Part shown: piece by piece, positions 8,804 to 15,464 of the stretch
Layout: every line of letters starts with the position of its first letter
Position numbering within the stretch: position 1 is the first letter of the stretch
Assembly: GCA_002327905.1 (NCBI GenBank)
Contig: DCUY01000105.1
Coordinates: 1 to 54,466 of the forward strand
Origin: Caldifarciminota bacterium UBA2202
Lineage (GTDB): Bacteria; Hydrothermota; 32-111
Reading direction: 5' to 3'
Length of the DNA stretch: 54,466 bases
Program-made: the position numbers and the translations under genes
Notes under the pieces: model-generated
The model's input: the letters and a program-made list of their open reading frames with translations, nothing else
What the model was told of the DNA's origin: nothing
Database searches by the model: none

Positions 8804-9266
8804 GATATGCTTCCTTTACGGATTTCGCAAAATCTGAAGCATCCATATAGTCATACGGACTTGGTCTGCCTTTGTTGATTCCACCGAACAGATTTAAGAC
8901 AGAGTTGGTATAAAAACCTTTCGTTTGAAACGAACCGAGGACTATGAATCCTTTTAATGCAAGAATTTTTTCGAAATCAGTCAGATAAGAATTTTTGCAT
9001 GATCTGCTTGTACAAAAAATAAAAGCATATTTTCCCCTGACAATGTCAGGCAGTCTATCAATCAATTCAATCAATTTGCTGTGGGGTCTTCCCTTGTATA
9101 TGCCTGAACCGAATCCTATAAGATTGTACTTGTTGAAGGAAGTTATCGAAAAATCGGCAGTGCGCATTAAATCACTCTTGAGCTCGCGTGCAATAACCTG
9201 AGCAATCTTGCTTGTGTTGCCTTTTGACAAAGAAGAATACAAGAGAAGTGATTTAATTTCATTCAT
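8781..9266 (-). CDS. Flavodoxin-family protein
   Basis: The 161-residue cytoplasmic protein has the flavodoxin-like alternating fold. The first strand, IKSLLLYSS, runs into the FMN phosphate loop SLSKGNTSKIA, and the second FMN-binding region is IGFGSGIYKGRPH. It resembles flavodoxins used as electron carriers and flavodoxin-domain proteins such as the protoporphyrinogen oxidase HemG type. The first strand begins at residue 4, so the ATG at 9266 is the only reasonable start, yet there is no Shine-Dalgarno sequence and the -10 box lies 6 nt before it. The mRNA is probably leaderless. It is transcribed with yhhQ. Confidence 0.85.
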   Translation of the reverse strand: MNEIKSLLLYSSLSKGNTSKIAQVIARELKSDLMRTADFSITSFNKYNLIGFGSGIYKGRPHSKLIELIDRLPDIVRGKYAFIFCTSRSCKNSYLTDFEKILALKGFIVLGSFQTKGFYTNSVLNLFGGINKGRPSPYDYMDASDFAKSVKEAYLAKIKES

Positions 9267-9272
9267 TTATAT

Positions 9273-9301
9273 TTTATACATCAAAACAAATTGCAAGTCA
9301 A
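9273..9301 (-). promoter_or_regulatory. Promoter of the flavodoxin-yhhQ pair, probably leaderless
   Basis: On the minus strand, TTGACT (9296-9301) and TATAAA (9273-9278) are 17 nt apart. The -10 box ends 6 nt before the ATG, placing the expected transcription start at or next to the first base of the start codon. Confidence 0.7.
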
Positions 9302-9352
9302 TTGAAAAATGCAAATCAAATAAAAATAGAATTTTAATTGACACAATATTAC

Positions 9353-9380
9353 TTGACAGGAAGGAAAATATCCATATTTT
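9353..9380 (+). promoter_or_regulatory. Promoter of the MFS transporter gene
   Basis: TTGACA at 9353-9358 is followed after 16 nt by TATTTT (9375-9380), 7 nt before the ATG at 9388. A second TTGACA lies at 9338-9343, and TATATT at 9380-9385 is another possible -10 with poor spacing. No ribosome binding site precedes the ATG. Confidence 0.5.
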
Positions 9381-9387
9381 ATATTAC

Positions 9388-10791
9388 ATGAAACTGAAGA
9401 AAATGGAAAGCCGAACAAGGCGGACAGTCAGAATATCCCTTATTGATGGAGCATTTGCTCAAATTTATACATCATTGTCCGGAATTGGCAGTATTTTTGT
9501 AACGAAGTTTCTTGTGCTACTTAATGCAGGTCCGATTCACTTCGGAATGCTGTCTGCTCTCGGACAGCTTTCTCAGGTATTTCAGCTCTTGGGAAGTGTT
9601 ATAGCAAAAGAGTCTGATTCAAGGAAGAAAATGGTGCTTATAATGGCATTTCTCGGCAGATCTCTCTCTTTTTTATTCGGTTTCGTTTCAATTGTATTTT
9701 TCGGCAAATCAACCGTAATAGCATTTTTGGTTTTGTTTTTTGTAAGCAATGCTTTGCAGGCAATGAGTGCAAACCTGTGGGTTGCTTGGATTTCCGATAT
9801 GGTTCCCATGGGAATAAGGGGAAGATTCTTTTCAATGCGCTCACAGCTTCTTCTTTTGGTGGGCCTTTTGACAGGATATTTATTCAGTTTTGTCATAGAT
9901 TTGTTTGATGAAGCACCGGGCGGGTTCTCTTCAATGGTTTTAGATATTCTGAACAAACCTTCATTTTTCAATCATGAGAATCTGAATATTGCATTCATTT
10001 TCATTTTTTCGTTTGCGGCTTTAATGGGAATTATAGGTATATACATTTTAAGTTTTCAGCCTGAAAAGAAAAAAAATGTTGATAAAGATGAGATTCTGAA
10101 GATGTATTTTGAGCCATTCAAAGATAAAAATTTCATAAGGTTTTTAATTTACGGATTATGGTGGATGACCGCAGTTGGTATCGGGGCTCCATTCTGGCAA
10201 CCGTTTATGATAAAAACACTGAAAATGAGTATGGTCGAAATACAAATATACGGAACAATAAGCACTTTCGCTTCTCTAATTGCATTGAAACCATGGGGAA
10301 AATTTATTGACAAATTTGGAAACAAGACTGCAATGAGAATAGCAATATTAATGGGGGGAATCAATCCTCTAATTTGGCTTTTCGCCAATCAAAACTCGTA
10401 TCGGATAATATTTGTGGAAGCCTTTTTGTCAGGCATAATGTGGGCTGGTGCAGGAATAGTTGCAACTAATTTTGTTTTGTCAATCGCTCCTGAAAATAAA
10501 AGAGGAGTATATTCAGGTATTTATGGAGCATTGACAGGTATAGCAATGATGTTTTCCATGATTTTATCAAGCATTGTAGTGCCAAAACCTTTGCAGATTT
10601 TCGGACTCAGTCTTTCAGGGGAACAGGTTTTATTCGGTTTGACCGGAATAGCGAGATGGACAACGGAAATACCAATCACATTTATAAAAGAGCCTCGTTC
10701 GAAAAGATTCAAAGAGGCTCTTTTTTTCTTTCAAGAATTTGCAAAAGTGCGAATAATTCAGATAACCCAATGGTTCATTAAAAGGAAATAA
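9388..10791 (+). CDS. Major facilitator superfamily transporter
   Basis: From the ATG at 9388 the product has 467 residues with about 12 hydrophobic helices in two halves joined by a charged loop near residues 220-245 (QPEKKKNVDKDE). WISDMVPMGIRGRFFSMR matches the MFS motif between helices 4 and 5, and IAPENKRGVYSGIYG its counterpart in the second half. The open frame reaches back to 9208, but sequence upstream of 9388 is promoter-like; 9403 is another possible ATG. The substrate is unknown. The last 35 codons carry a strong terminator-like hairpin (10687-10723), so the true C-terminus deserves checking. The gene converges on the Gly-Asn-Asn repeat gene with adjacent stops. Confidence 0.85.
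   Translation: MKLKKMESRTRRTVRISLIDGAFAQIYTSLSGIGSIFVTKFLVLLNAGPIHFGMLSALGQLSQVFQLLGSVIAKESDSRKKMVLIMAFLGRSLSFLFGFVSIVFFGKSTVIAFLVLFFVSNALQAMSANLWVAWISDMVPMGIRGRFFSMRSQLLLLVGLLTGYLFSFVIDLFDEAPGGFSSMVLDILNKPSFFNHENLNIAFIFIFSFAALMGIIGIYILSFQPEKKKNVDKDEILKMYFEPFKDKNFIRFLIYGLWWMTAVGIGAPFWQPFMIKTLKMSMVEIQIYGTISTFASLIALKPWGKFIDKFGNKTAMRIAILMGGINPLIWLFANQNSYRIIFVEAFLSGIMWAGAGIVATNFVLSIAPENKRGVYSGIYGALTGIAMMFSMILSSIVVPKPLQIFGLSLSGEQVLFGLTGIARWTTEIPITFIKEPRSKRFKEALFFFQEFAKVRIIQITQWFIKRK
10687..10727 (+). terminator. Terminator-like hairpin inside the end of the MFS gene, possibly bidirectional
   Basis: A perfect 10-bp stem (AAAGAGCCTC at 10687-10696 with GAGGCTCTTT at 10714-10723) encloses a 17-nt loop and is followed by seven T on the plus strand. 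On the minus strand it is followed by TTTTAT and lies 69 nt beyond the stop of the repeat-protein gene. It overlaps the MFS coding sequence, about 70 nt before that gene's stop. It most likely ends minus-strand transcripts and may also act on the plus strand. Confidence 0.7.
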
Positions 10792-11778
10792 TTACTCTAT
10801 CGCTCCTGTTTTTTGAAGAATAATGAGGATTATAGTTGTCTGAATCACTGTACCTACGATTCCTCCCAATATACTCATTGTAGTATTCAAGTTTCTATTA
10901 GAAGATGGTATGAGGCATGCCGCAGTTGAGCTGATAAGGCATCCCGGAACATTGAGGCAAGTGCCTGCTGTGCATCCTATGCAACACCAGTCATTTGAGT
11001 CAGGTCCTTTGTGCCAACGATTTCTCCATCCGTAGTGATTTCCATTATTCCAGTTGTTGCCGTTGTTGCCATTATTCCCATTGTTGCCATTGTTACCGTT
11101 GTTCCCGTTATTGCCGTTATTGCCATTATTACCGTTATTGCCATTATTGCCGTTATTTCCATTATTGCCATTGTTACCGTTGTTCCCGTTATTACCATTA
11201 TTCCCATTATTGCCGTTATTTCCATTATTGCCATTGTTACCGTTGTTCCCGTTATTACCGTTATTGCCATTATTACCATTATTACCGTTATTGCCATTAT
11301 CATCTTTATTTTTAGGAGGGTTCTTCTTCTTACCGTCATCATTCCCGTTATTGCCGTTATTTCCATTGTTGCCATTGTTACCGTTGTTCCCGTTATTACC
11401 ATTATTCCCATTGTTACCGTTGTTCCCGTTATTACCGTTATTACCGTTATTACCATTGTTGCCGTTATTGCCGTTATCATTACCTTTATCATCATTGTCA
11501 TCTTTTATTTTGCTTTTATCTTTGTCTTTATCCTTGTCACTATCATCATCTTTATCTTCATCATCTTTAATATCATCTTTACCTTTATTTTTATCATCAT
11601 CTTTTGCATAATCATCATCATCGTCACCATCATTTATAAGCAACTCTTTATTTTTTGATTGGTCAGTAATTTTTACATCATCAGACTGAGAAGTCAGAAT
11701 AAGCGGCAAATATGGCGTTGCGCTTATTGCAATGGTCAGTAAGATCAAAGCTGAGAAAAAGAGAGCTATTTTTTTCAT
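10792..11778 (-). CDS. Surface protein with long Gly-Asn-Asn triplet repeat and Cys-rich membrane-anchored tail
   Basis: I do not recognise this 328-residue protein as a known family. Residues 1 to about 20 form a signal peptide (LILLTIAISA). Residues about 45-100 are almost only Asp and Lys, with DxDxD-like runs that could bind calcium. Two blocks of NNG/GNN triplets follow, about 15 and 28 units, split by a linker with GKKKNPPKNK. The tail (about 255-300) has six cysteines in the pattern CC..C....C....C......C and ends in a hydrophobic helix from about 303. The repeat obeys Gly-X-Y spacing like collagen but has almost no proline. GGAGG precedes the ATG. It is probably exported and held at the membrane by the C-terminal helix; function unknown. 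Confidence 0.8.
   Translation of the reverse strand: MKKIALFFSALILLTIAISATPYLPLILTSQSDDVKITDQSKNKELLINDGDDDDDYAKDDDKNKGKDDIKDDEDKDDDSDKDKDKDKSKIKDDNDDKGNDNGNNGNNGNNGNNGNNGNNGNNGNNGNNGNNGNNGNNGNNGNNGNDDGKKKNPPKNKDDNGNNGNNGNNGNNGNNGNNGNNGNNGNNGNNGNNGNNGNNGNNGNNGNNGNNGNNGNNGNNGNNGNNGNNGNNGNNGNNGNNWNNGNHYGWRNRWHKGPDSNDWCCIGCTAGTCLNVPGCLISSTAACLIPSSNRNLNTTMSILGGIVGTVIQTTIILIILQKTGAIE
11044..11480 (-). repeat. 9-bp coding minisatellite (Asn-Asn-Gly triplets) with 63-bp higher-order unit
   Basis: The region is built of 9-bp units encoding Asn-Asn-Gly in two blocks (about 11044-11300 and 11341-11480). Third codon positions vary in an ordered way: a seven-unit, 63-bp pattern starts at 11149, recurs exactly at 11212, and recurs with slight change at 11353. 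This suggests growth by duplication of 63-bp blocks. Long open frames on the opposite strand here are by-products of the repeat. Confidence 0.85.
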
Positions 11779-11835
11779 TTTGCCTCCTGTGTTTTAAATA
11801 CAAGACATAAAATCAGAGGTTTTGTTTATTTGCCC

Positions 11836-11863
11836 TTGCAATTATGCACTTTTTTATTATAAT
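11836..11863 (+). promoter_or_regulatory. Promoter of glutamine synthetase gene
   Basis: TTGCAA at 11836-11841 and TATAAT at 11858-11863 are 16 nt apart. The ATG at 11888 has GGAGG shortly before it. The repeat-protein gene diverges from the same 109-bp gap, and I could not assign its own promoter clearly. Confidence 0.65.
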
Positions 11864-11887
11864 ATTCAAACACTAATGGAGGTTTAA

Positions 11888-13297
11888 ATGACTAAAAAGA
11901 AATTTTCCGGAGCATTGAATTTCTCTGAATTCAAGTGGATAGACTTGAAATTCAGTGATTTAATGGGCAATATGCATCATATTACTCTTCCTATAAAGAA
12001 TCTTGATGAGATAAGAAAATATGGAGTCGGATTTGATTCGTCAAGCTGTCCGGGATTCAAATCAGTTGAAGGCGGTGACATGGTTTTGATGATTGATGAA
12101 AATACTGCATTTAATGAACCGTTTTCTAATGAACCGACAGTATCCTTTTTTTGCAGAGTCAAAGAGGCTGATACGAGAAAAGATTATGACAGAGACCCGA
12201 GAGGAATAGCGGCAAGGGCTGAGGAATATTTAAAGGATCAGTCAATCGGTGATGAAATTCTTTTCGGTCCTGAGTTTGAGTTTTATGTCTTTGACAGAGT
12301 GAATGTAAAAAATTCTGAAAATATTACTGAATGCAGAATTGAGTCCTATGAAGCGAATATGTCTATTGAAAAAGAGGATGTAAATGAGACGGGAGAGTTT
12401 CTGCAGAAAAAGCAGGGATATCATGCAATGCCGCCAAAGGATAAATTCCAATCATTAAGGCAGGAGATATCAAATGTAATAATGAATTACGGAATAGACC
12501 TGATTTATCATCATCACGAAGTCGGGGCAGGGCAGAATGAAATAGAAATAAAGCGATATCCGCTTGTTAAGACAGGCGACAATATTCAGATAATAAAATA
12601 TTTCATTAAAATGATTTCATACAAATTTGAATTGTCTGCAACATTCATGCCGAAGCCGATGTTCAATATGCCTGGAACAGGAATGCATTTTCATCAGCAC
12701 ATATTTAAGAACAAGAAAAATTTGTTTTACGGAGATGAGTACGGAGGATTGTCAAAACTTGCAGAGTATTATGTTGCAGGACTTTTAAGGCACGGAAGGT
12801 CTCTGCTTGCATTCACCAATCCTTCGACAAATTCATACAAGAGGCTTGTACCGGGATTTGAAGCTCCGGTAAAACTCTTTTACTCACTTGCAAACAGGTC
12901 GTCTGCGATAAGAATACCCAAATACGCTACAAGTGAAGGGGAGAAGAGAATAGAATTCAGACCTCCGGATGGAACGGCAAATCCTTATTTGGCATGCGCC
13001 GCTATGCTGATGGCCGGAATAGACGGAATAAAGAATAAGATTTCCTTGAAGGATAATAATTTCGGTCCGTTTGACATCAATATGGAGCATGCTGATAAGA
13101 AAATTCTTGATAAAGTGAAATCTTGTCCGGCATCTCTGCAAGAAGCATTGCAGGCATTAAAAGATGACAATGAATTTCTGCTTAAAGGAAATGTATTCTC
13201 AAAGCAGATGATTGAATCATACATTGAATACAAAGAGAGGGAGGCGCTTGATATGAACAAGAGGCCCCACCCTTATGAATTTGAACTCTATTTTTAA
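11888..13297 (+). CDS. glnA: Glutamine synthetase, type I
   Basis: This 469-residue enzyme makes glutamine from glutamate, ammonia and ATP and forms dodecamers. Type I signatures are all visible: the N-terminal beta-grasp with DLMGNMHHITLP, the metal-site motif FGPEFEFYVFD, GAGQNEIEIK, the ATP-region GTGMHFHQH, the substrate loop RLVPGFEAP, and RIEFRPPDGTANPYLA. The region that carries the adenylylated tyrosine (NLYDLP) in the enterobacterial type does not match; here it reads DNNFGPFDINM, so adenylylation control is unlikely. The gene has its own promoter and is followed by tRNA-Ser under a separate promoter. Confidence 0.96.
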   Translation: MTKKKFSGALNFSEFKWIDLKFSDLMGNMHHITLPIKNLDEIRKYGVGFDSSSCPGFKSVEGGDMVLMIDENTAFNEPFSNEPTVSFFCRVKEADTRKDYDRDPRGIAARAEEYLKDQSIGDEILFGPEFEFYVFDRVNVKNSENITECRIESYEANMSIEKEDVNETGEFLQKKQGYHAMPPKDKFQSLRQEISNVIMNYGIDLIYHHHEVGAGQNEIEIKRYPLVKTGDNIQIIKYFIKMISYKFELSATFMPKPMFNMPGTGMHFHQHIFKNKKNLFYGDEYGGLSKLAEYYVAGLLRHGRSLLAFTNPSTNSYKRLVPGFEAPVKLFYSLANRSSAIRIPKYATSEGEKRIEFRPPDGTANPYLACAAMLMAGIDGIKNKISLKDNNFGPFDINMEHADKKILDKVKSCPASLQEALQALKDDNEFLLKGNVFSKQMIESYIEYKEREALDMNKRPHPYEFELYF

Positions 13298-13304
13298 ATT
13301 TTGA

Positions 13305-13332
13305 TTGACAATTTTTAGGAATAACATATAAT
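13305..13332 (+). promoter_or_regulatory. Promoter of tRNA-Ser
   Basis: TTGACA at 13305-13310 and TATAAT at 13327-13332 are 16 nt apart, with the mature tRNA starting 12 nt further on. Confidence 0.8.
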
Positions 13333-13344
13333 TTGTCAGGACAC

Positions 13345-13434
13345 GGAGAGGTGGCCGAGCGGTCTAAGGCGGCGGATTGCTAATCCGTTGTAGTGGTTAT
13401 ACCGCTACCCCGGGTTCAAATCCCGGCCTCTCCG
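13345..13434 (+). tRNA. tRNA-Ser (anticodon GCT)
   Basis: The 90-nt cloverleaf has a 7-bp acceptor stem (GGAGAGG/CCTCTCC), anticodon loop TTGCTAA with GCT in the centre (reads AGC/AGT), a long variable arm typical of serine tRNAs, and the T-loop GGTTCAAATCC. The discriminator is G. CCA is not encoded, so it must be added after transcription. An insertion element begins 12 nt downstream. Confidence 0.95.
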
Positions 13435-13446
13435 TATCTTACTCTG

Positions 13447-13470
13447 GGGACGGAGTATACTTTATACTTT
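13447..13470 (+). repeat. Left inverted repeat of the RAYT element
   Basis: It begins GGGACGGAGTATAC and contains the hairpin GTATA-CTT-TATAC. It is the exact reverse complement of 14363-14386. The GGAGG ribosome binding site of the transposase starts on the next base. Confidence 0.9.
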
Positions 13471-13480
13471 GGAGGTTTTT

Positions 13481-14371
13481 ATGAGAAAAGCGCGGATAAC
13501 GTTTTTGGGTGCATATCATCATATAACATGCAGGGCACTTGAAGGAAAACCTATACTTAAAGATGCCCACTGTAAAAATTATTTGATTCAGCTCATAAAG
13601 AAATACTCAAAACTTTGTGGAATAAAAATTCTTGCATATTGTATAATGGACAATCATTATCATCTTATAATTCAGAACACAAGCAATAAAATGGATAAAT
13701 TCATGAGAGATGTAAATGGGACTTTTGGGGCGTTTTATAGAAATCTCGATAATTCCCACGGCTATGTATTTCAAGACAGGTATTATTCAAAGATAATACA
13801 GAATGATGAGTATCTTAAGATTGCTTTGATTTATACTCTTTTAAATCCATACAGAGCCGGAATAATAGAGAATGTCTACGAATATGAATTTTCAACAATA
13901 ACTCGGTATTTCGGCGATAATAAAATAGACTGGATAGAGTATGAGTTTGTTAGGGATTTGTTTCAAAGTGAAAATAATTTTAAGTCTCTGCTGAATAGTT
14001 GGGCAGGCAAAACAATGCCGTATCTGAAGACAAAATTTGGAGATATTATAGGCGAAGAGAAATTTGTCGAAACCGTAGAAGAGAATTTTGACAGAAGAGT
14101 TGCGAAAGACATTCAGAATTCACCAAATATGAGAAATCAAAATGAATTTGAAGATAAAGAAACGATTATTAAAGAATTTTTGGATTTAAACCGAATTTCA
14201 TTAAAATCATTGGAAAAGGATTTGGTATTGAGAAATAAACTTCTTATCAAATTAAGAGAAGAGGGCGGATTGTCATTTAAAGAAATTAATAGAATATGTC
14301 CATTTAGTACTTTAAAATATTCGTCTATCATCTCTTTATATGGTAGGTTAAAGAAAAGAGAAAAAGTATAA
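13481..14371 (+). CDS. REP-associated tyrosine transposase (Y1, HUH type)
   Basis: The 296-residue product has the Y1 transposase core: ITFLGAYHHITCRALEGKPI at the start, the HUH metal motif MDNHYHLII with His59 and His61, and IYTLLNPYRAGI, where Tyr118 is the likely DNA-attacking residue. About 120 further residues end in a helix-turn-helix-like region. RAYTs cut and join single-stranded DNA at short hairpins and are often domesticated. GGAGG at 13471-13475 supports the ATG at 13481; an in-frame TTG at 13469 lies in the terminal repeat. The stop codon TAA (14369-14371) is supplied by the right inverted repeat. All key residues are present, so the protein looks active. Confidence 0.92.
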   Translation: MRKARITFLGAYHHITCRALEGKPILKDAHCKNYLIQLIKKYSKLCGIKILAYCIMDNHYHLIIQNTSNKMDKFMRDVNGTFGAFYRNLDNSHGYVFQDRYYSKIIQNDEYLKIALIYTLLNPYRAGIIENVYEYEFSTITRYFGDNKIDWIEYEFVRDLFQSENNFKSLLNSWAGKTMPYLKTKFGDIIGEEKFVETVEENFDRRVAKDIQNSPNMRNQNEFEDKETIIKEFLDLNRISLKSLEKDLVLRNKLLIKLREEGGLSFKEINRICPFSTLKYSSIISLYGRLKKREKV

Positions 14372-14386
14372 AGTATACTCCGTCCC
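14363..14386 (+). repeat. Right inverted repeat of the RAYT element
   Basis: It ends GTATACTCCGTCCC and is the exact reverse complement of 13447-13470. It overlaps the last two codons and the stop of the transposase gene. Confidence 0.9.
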
Positions 14387-14453
14387 TATAGAAAAAGATA
14401 AAAAACGAGGGATTGGGGAGATTTAAGCGTCTAAATAGGCAAAAGGAGAAAAA

Positions 14454-14897
14454 ATGAAAGAAAAGATTCTTTACATAGTTTTGGCAGTAAGCGTAGGAAT
14501 AAATGTAGGATTTCTTTCATCGCTTATATATATAAATTCGCACAGACCGGGTATCAATTGTCCGCCGCATGAATTTGAGAACAGGCCTGAACAGTTTGAA
14601 AAATTCAGAATCATGCTTGATTCTGTAAACATGACGAATGAACCGTATTTTTTTGCAGTTGAAGATGCAAGAGGAAAACTCTTTGAAACCTTAAAGAGCG
14701 ACAATCCTGACACTCATATTGTGGATTCGCTTTTAGGAAGAATATCTATGATACAGAATGATATGGAGAAGAACATTGTCAGAAATGTAATTCGATTAAA
14801 AAATGAATTGCCTGAATCAGACAAGAGAATGCTTATAGATTTTCTTGAGAGAAGAAATCAGCACCTTAAATCTATTAAGAAAACAACTAATAAATAG
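14454..14897 (+). CDS. Membrane-anchored periplasmic protein, Spy/CpxP/ZraP-like
   Basis: The 147-residue protein has an N-terminal transmembrane anchor (residues about 4-27) and a helical, charged periplasmic part, the arrangement of ZraP/CnrX-like heavy-metal sensors and Spy/CpxP chaperones. A Cys-Pro-Pro-His stretch after the anchor could bind metal. AGGAG precedes the ATG. Four genes (this one, the next Spy-like gene, sigma, anti-sigma) are closely spaced in one direction, suggesting it helps sense envelope stress or metals and passes the signal to the anti-sigma factor. Similarity to known members is weak and rests on size, topology and context. Confidence 0.6.
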   Translation: MKEKILYIVLAVSVGINVGFLSSLIYINSHRPGINCPPHEFENRPEQFEKFRIMLDSVNMTNEPYFFAVEDARGKLFETLKSDNPDTHIVDSLLGRISMIQNDMEKNIVRNVIRLKNELPESDKRMLIDFLERRNQHLKSIKKTTNK

Positions 14898-14905
14898 GAG
14901 GCACA

Positions 14906-15424
14906 ATGAAAAGATTTTTAACTACGGCAACTCTGTTGTCAATCATTTTCGGACTTCTTCTGATGCCCGTATCTGCTCAAGATCAGAACGGAAAGATGCA
15001 GTGTATGGAAAAAGAGATGATGAATCATCCTGACTGTCAGATGGGTGTAATGAATATTCCCGGCCTGACAGACGACCAGATAATGCAGATTGAGAAGTTA
15101 CACATTGCTCATCAAAAAAAGATGGTTGAGCTCAAATCAAAGCATGAACTTAAGATGATTGAACTTCAGGAAGTCATGCTCGTCAATCCTGATGAAAAGA
15201 AAGCTCTCTCAATCATTGAAGAAGCGGGAAAAATCGATATAGACATTCAGAAATCAAAGATTTCCAATCATTTTGCTGTCCGCAAGGTGCTCACAAAGGA
15301 CCAGCAGAAGTTCTTCGACCTTAAAAACGGCGGGATGTCAATGAAGAAAGATAAAGGCATGAATAATGGAAATTGCCAAAACAAAGATATGGGAAAAGAA
15401 AACTGCGGGAATTGCAGTAAATAA
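14906..15424 (+). CDS. Secreted Spy/CpxP-like protein, Met/Cys-rich
   Basis: The 172-residue protein has a signal peptide (cleavage after about residue 24, PVSAQ). Its helical core matches the LTxxQ family: GLTDDQIMQIEKLHIAHQKK early and VLTKDQQKFFDLK later. Spy/CpxP proteins are periplasmic chaperones and stress sensors. Clusters of Met, His and Cys at both ends (MQCMEKEMMNHPDCQMG and a tail with CQNKDMGKENCGNCSK) suggest copper or other soft-metal binding. AGGAGG precedes the ATG. The stop is followed by a GC-rich hairpin at 15437-15458 and then the sigma factor gene. Confidence 0.8.
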   Translation: MKRFLTTATLLSIIFGLLLMPVSAQDQNGKMQCMEKEMMNHPDCQMGVMNIPGLTDDQIMQIEKLHIAHQKKMVELKSKHELKMIELQEVMLVNPDEKKALSIIEEAGKIDIDIQKSKISNHFAVRKVLTKDQQKFFDLKNGGMSMKKDKGMNNGNCQNKDMGKENCGNCSK

Positions 15425-15436
15425 AACACACAGAGC

Positions 15437-15458
15437 GGGCGGGGCATCTGCTCCGCCC
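15437..15458 (+). other. GC-rich hairpin between the Spy-like gene and the sigma factor start
   Basis: GGGCGGGGC (15437-15445) pairs with GCTCCGCCC (15450-15458) around an ATCT loop, with one G-U pair. No T-run follows. It ends 6 nt before the sigma factor ATG and occupies the place where a ribosome binding site would be. Confidence 0.65.
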
Positions 15459-15464
15459 ATCTAT

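Larger units (their letters stand above)
13447..14386 (+). mobile_element. RAYT element (IS200-like single-CDS element) with perfect 24-bp inverted ends
   Basis: A 940-bp unit is bounded by a perfect 24-bp inverted repeat at 13447-13470 and 14363-14386 and holds one Y1 transposase gene. Each end contains a small hairpin, GTATA-CTT-TATAC, next to a GGGACGG core, like REP/IS200 ends recognised as hairpins. I see no target-site duplication, as expected for HUH tyrosine transposases. It sits 12 nt after tRNA-Ser. Confidence 0.85.

Noticed and set aside
10600..10791. Frameshift in the MFS gene just before the hairpin
   Set aside because: The open frame through KEPRSKRF reads like a normal MFS C-terminus, and the +1 frame meets stops at several points upstream, so a simple frameshift is not supported; kept only as an alternative.
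11044..11480. Repeat block as a possible CRISPR array
   Set aside because: Units are 9 bp, contiguous and coding, with no spacers.
11011..11658. Long plus-strand open frames (Leu-Pro-rich and Ile/Val-rich) opposite the repeat gene
   Set aside because: They are mirror products of the 9-bp repeat, lack ribosome binding sites, and the minus-strand frame has a signal peptide, membrane helix and good ribosome binding site.
13447..14386. Inverted repeats as a rho-independent terminator or integron site
   Set aside because: The arms are 890 bp apart, flank a Y1 transposase precisely and match transposon-end logic.
15366..15464. Longer sigma factor start
   Set aside because: The extra 33 residues overlap the Spy-like gene in another frame and have no counterpart in ECF sigma factors.
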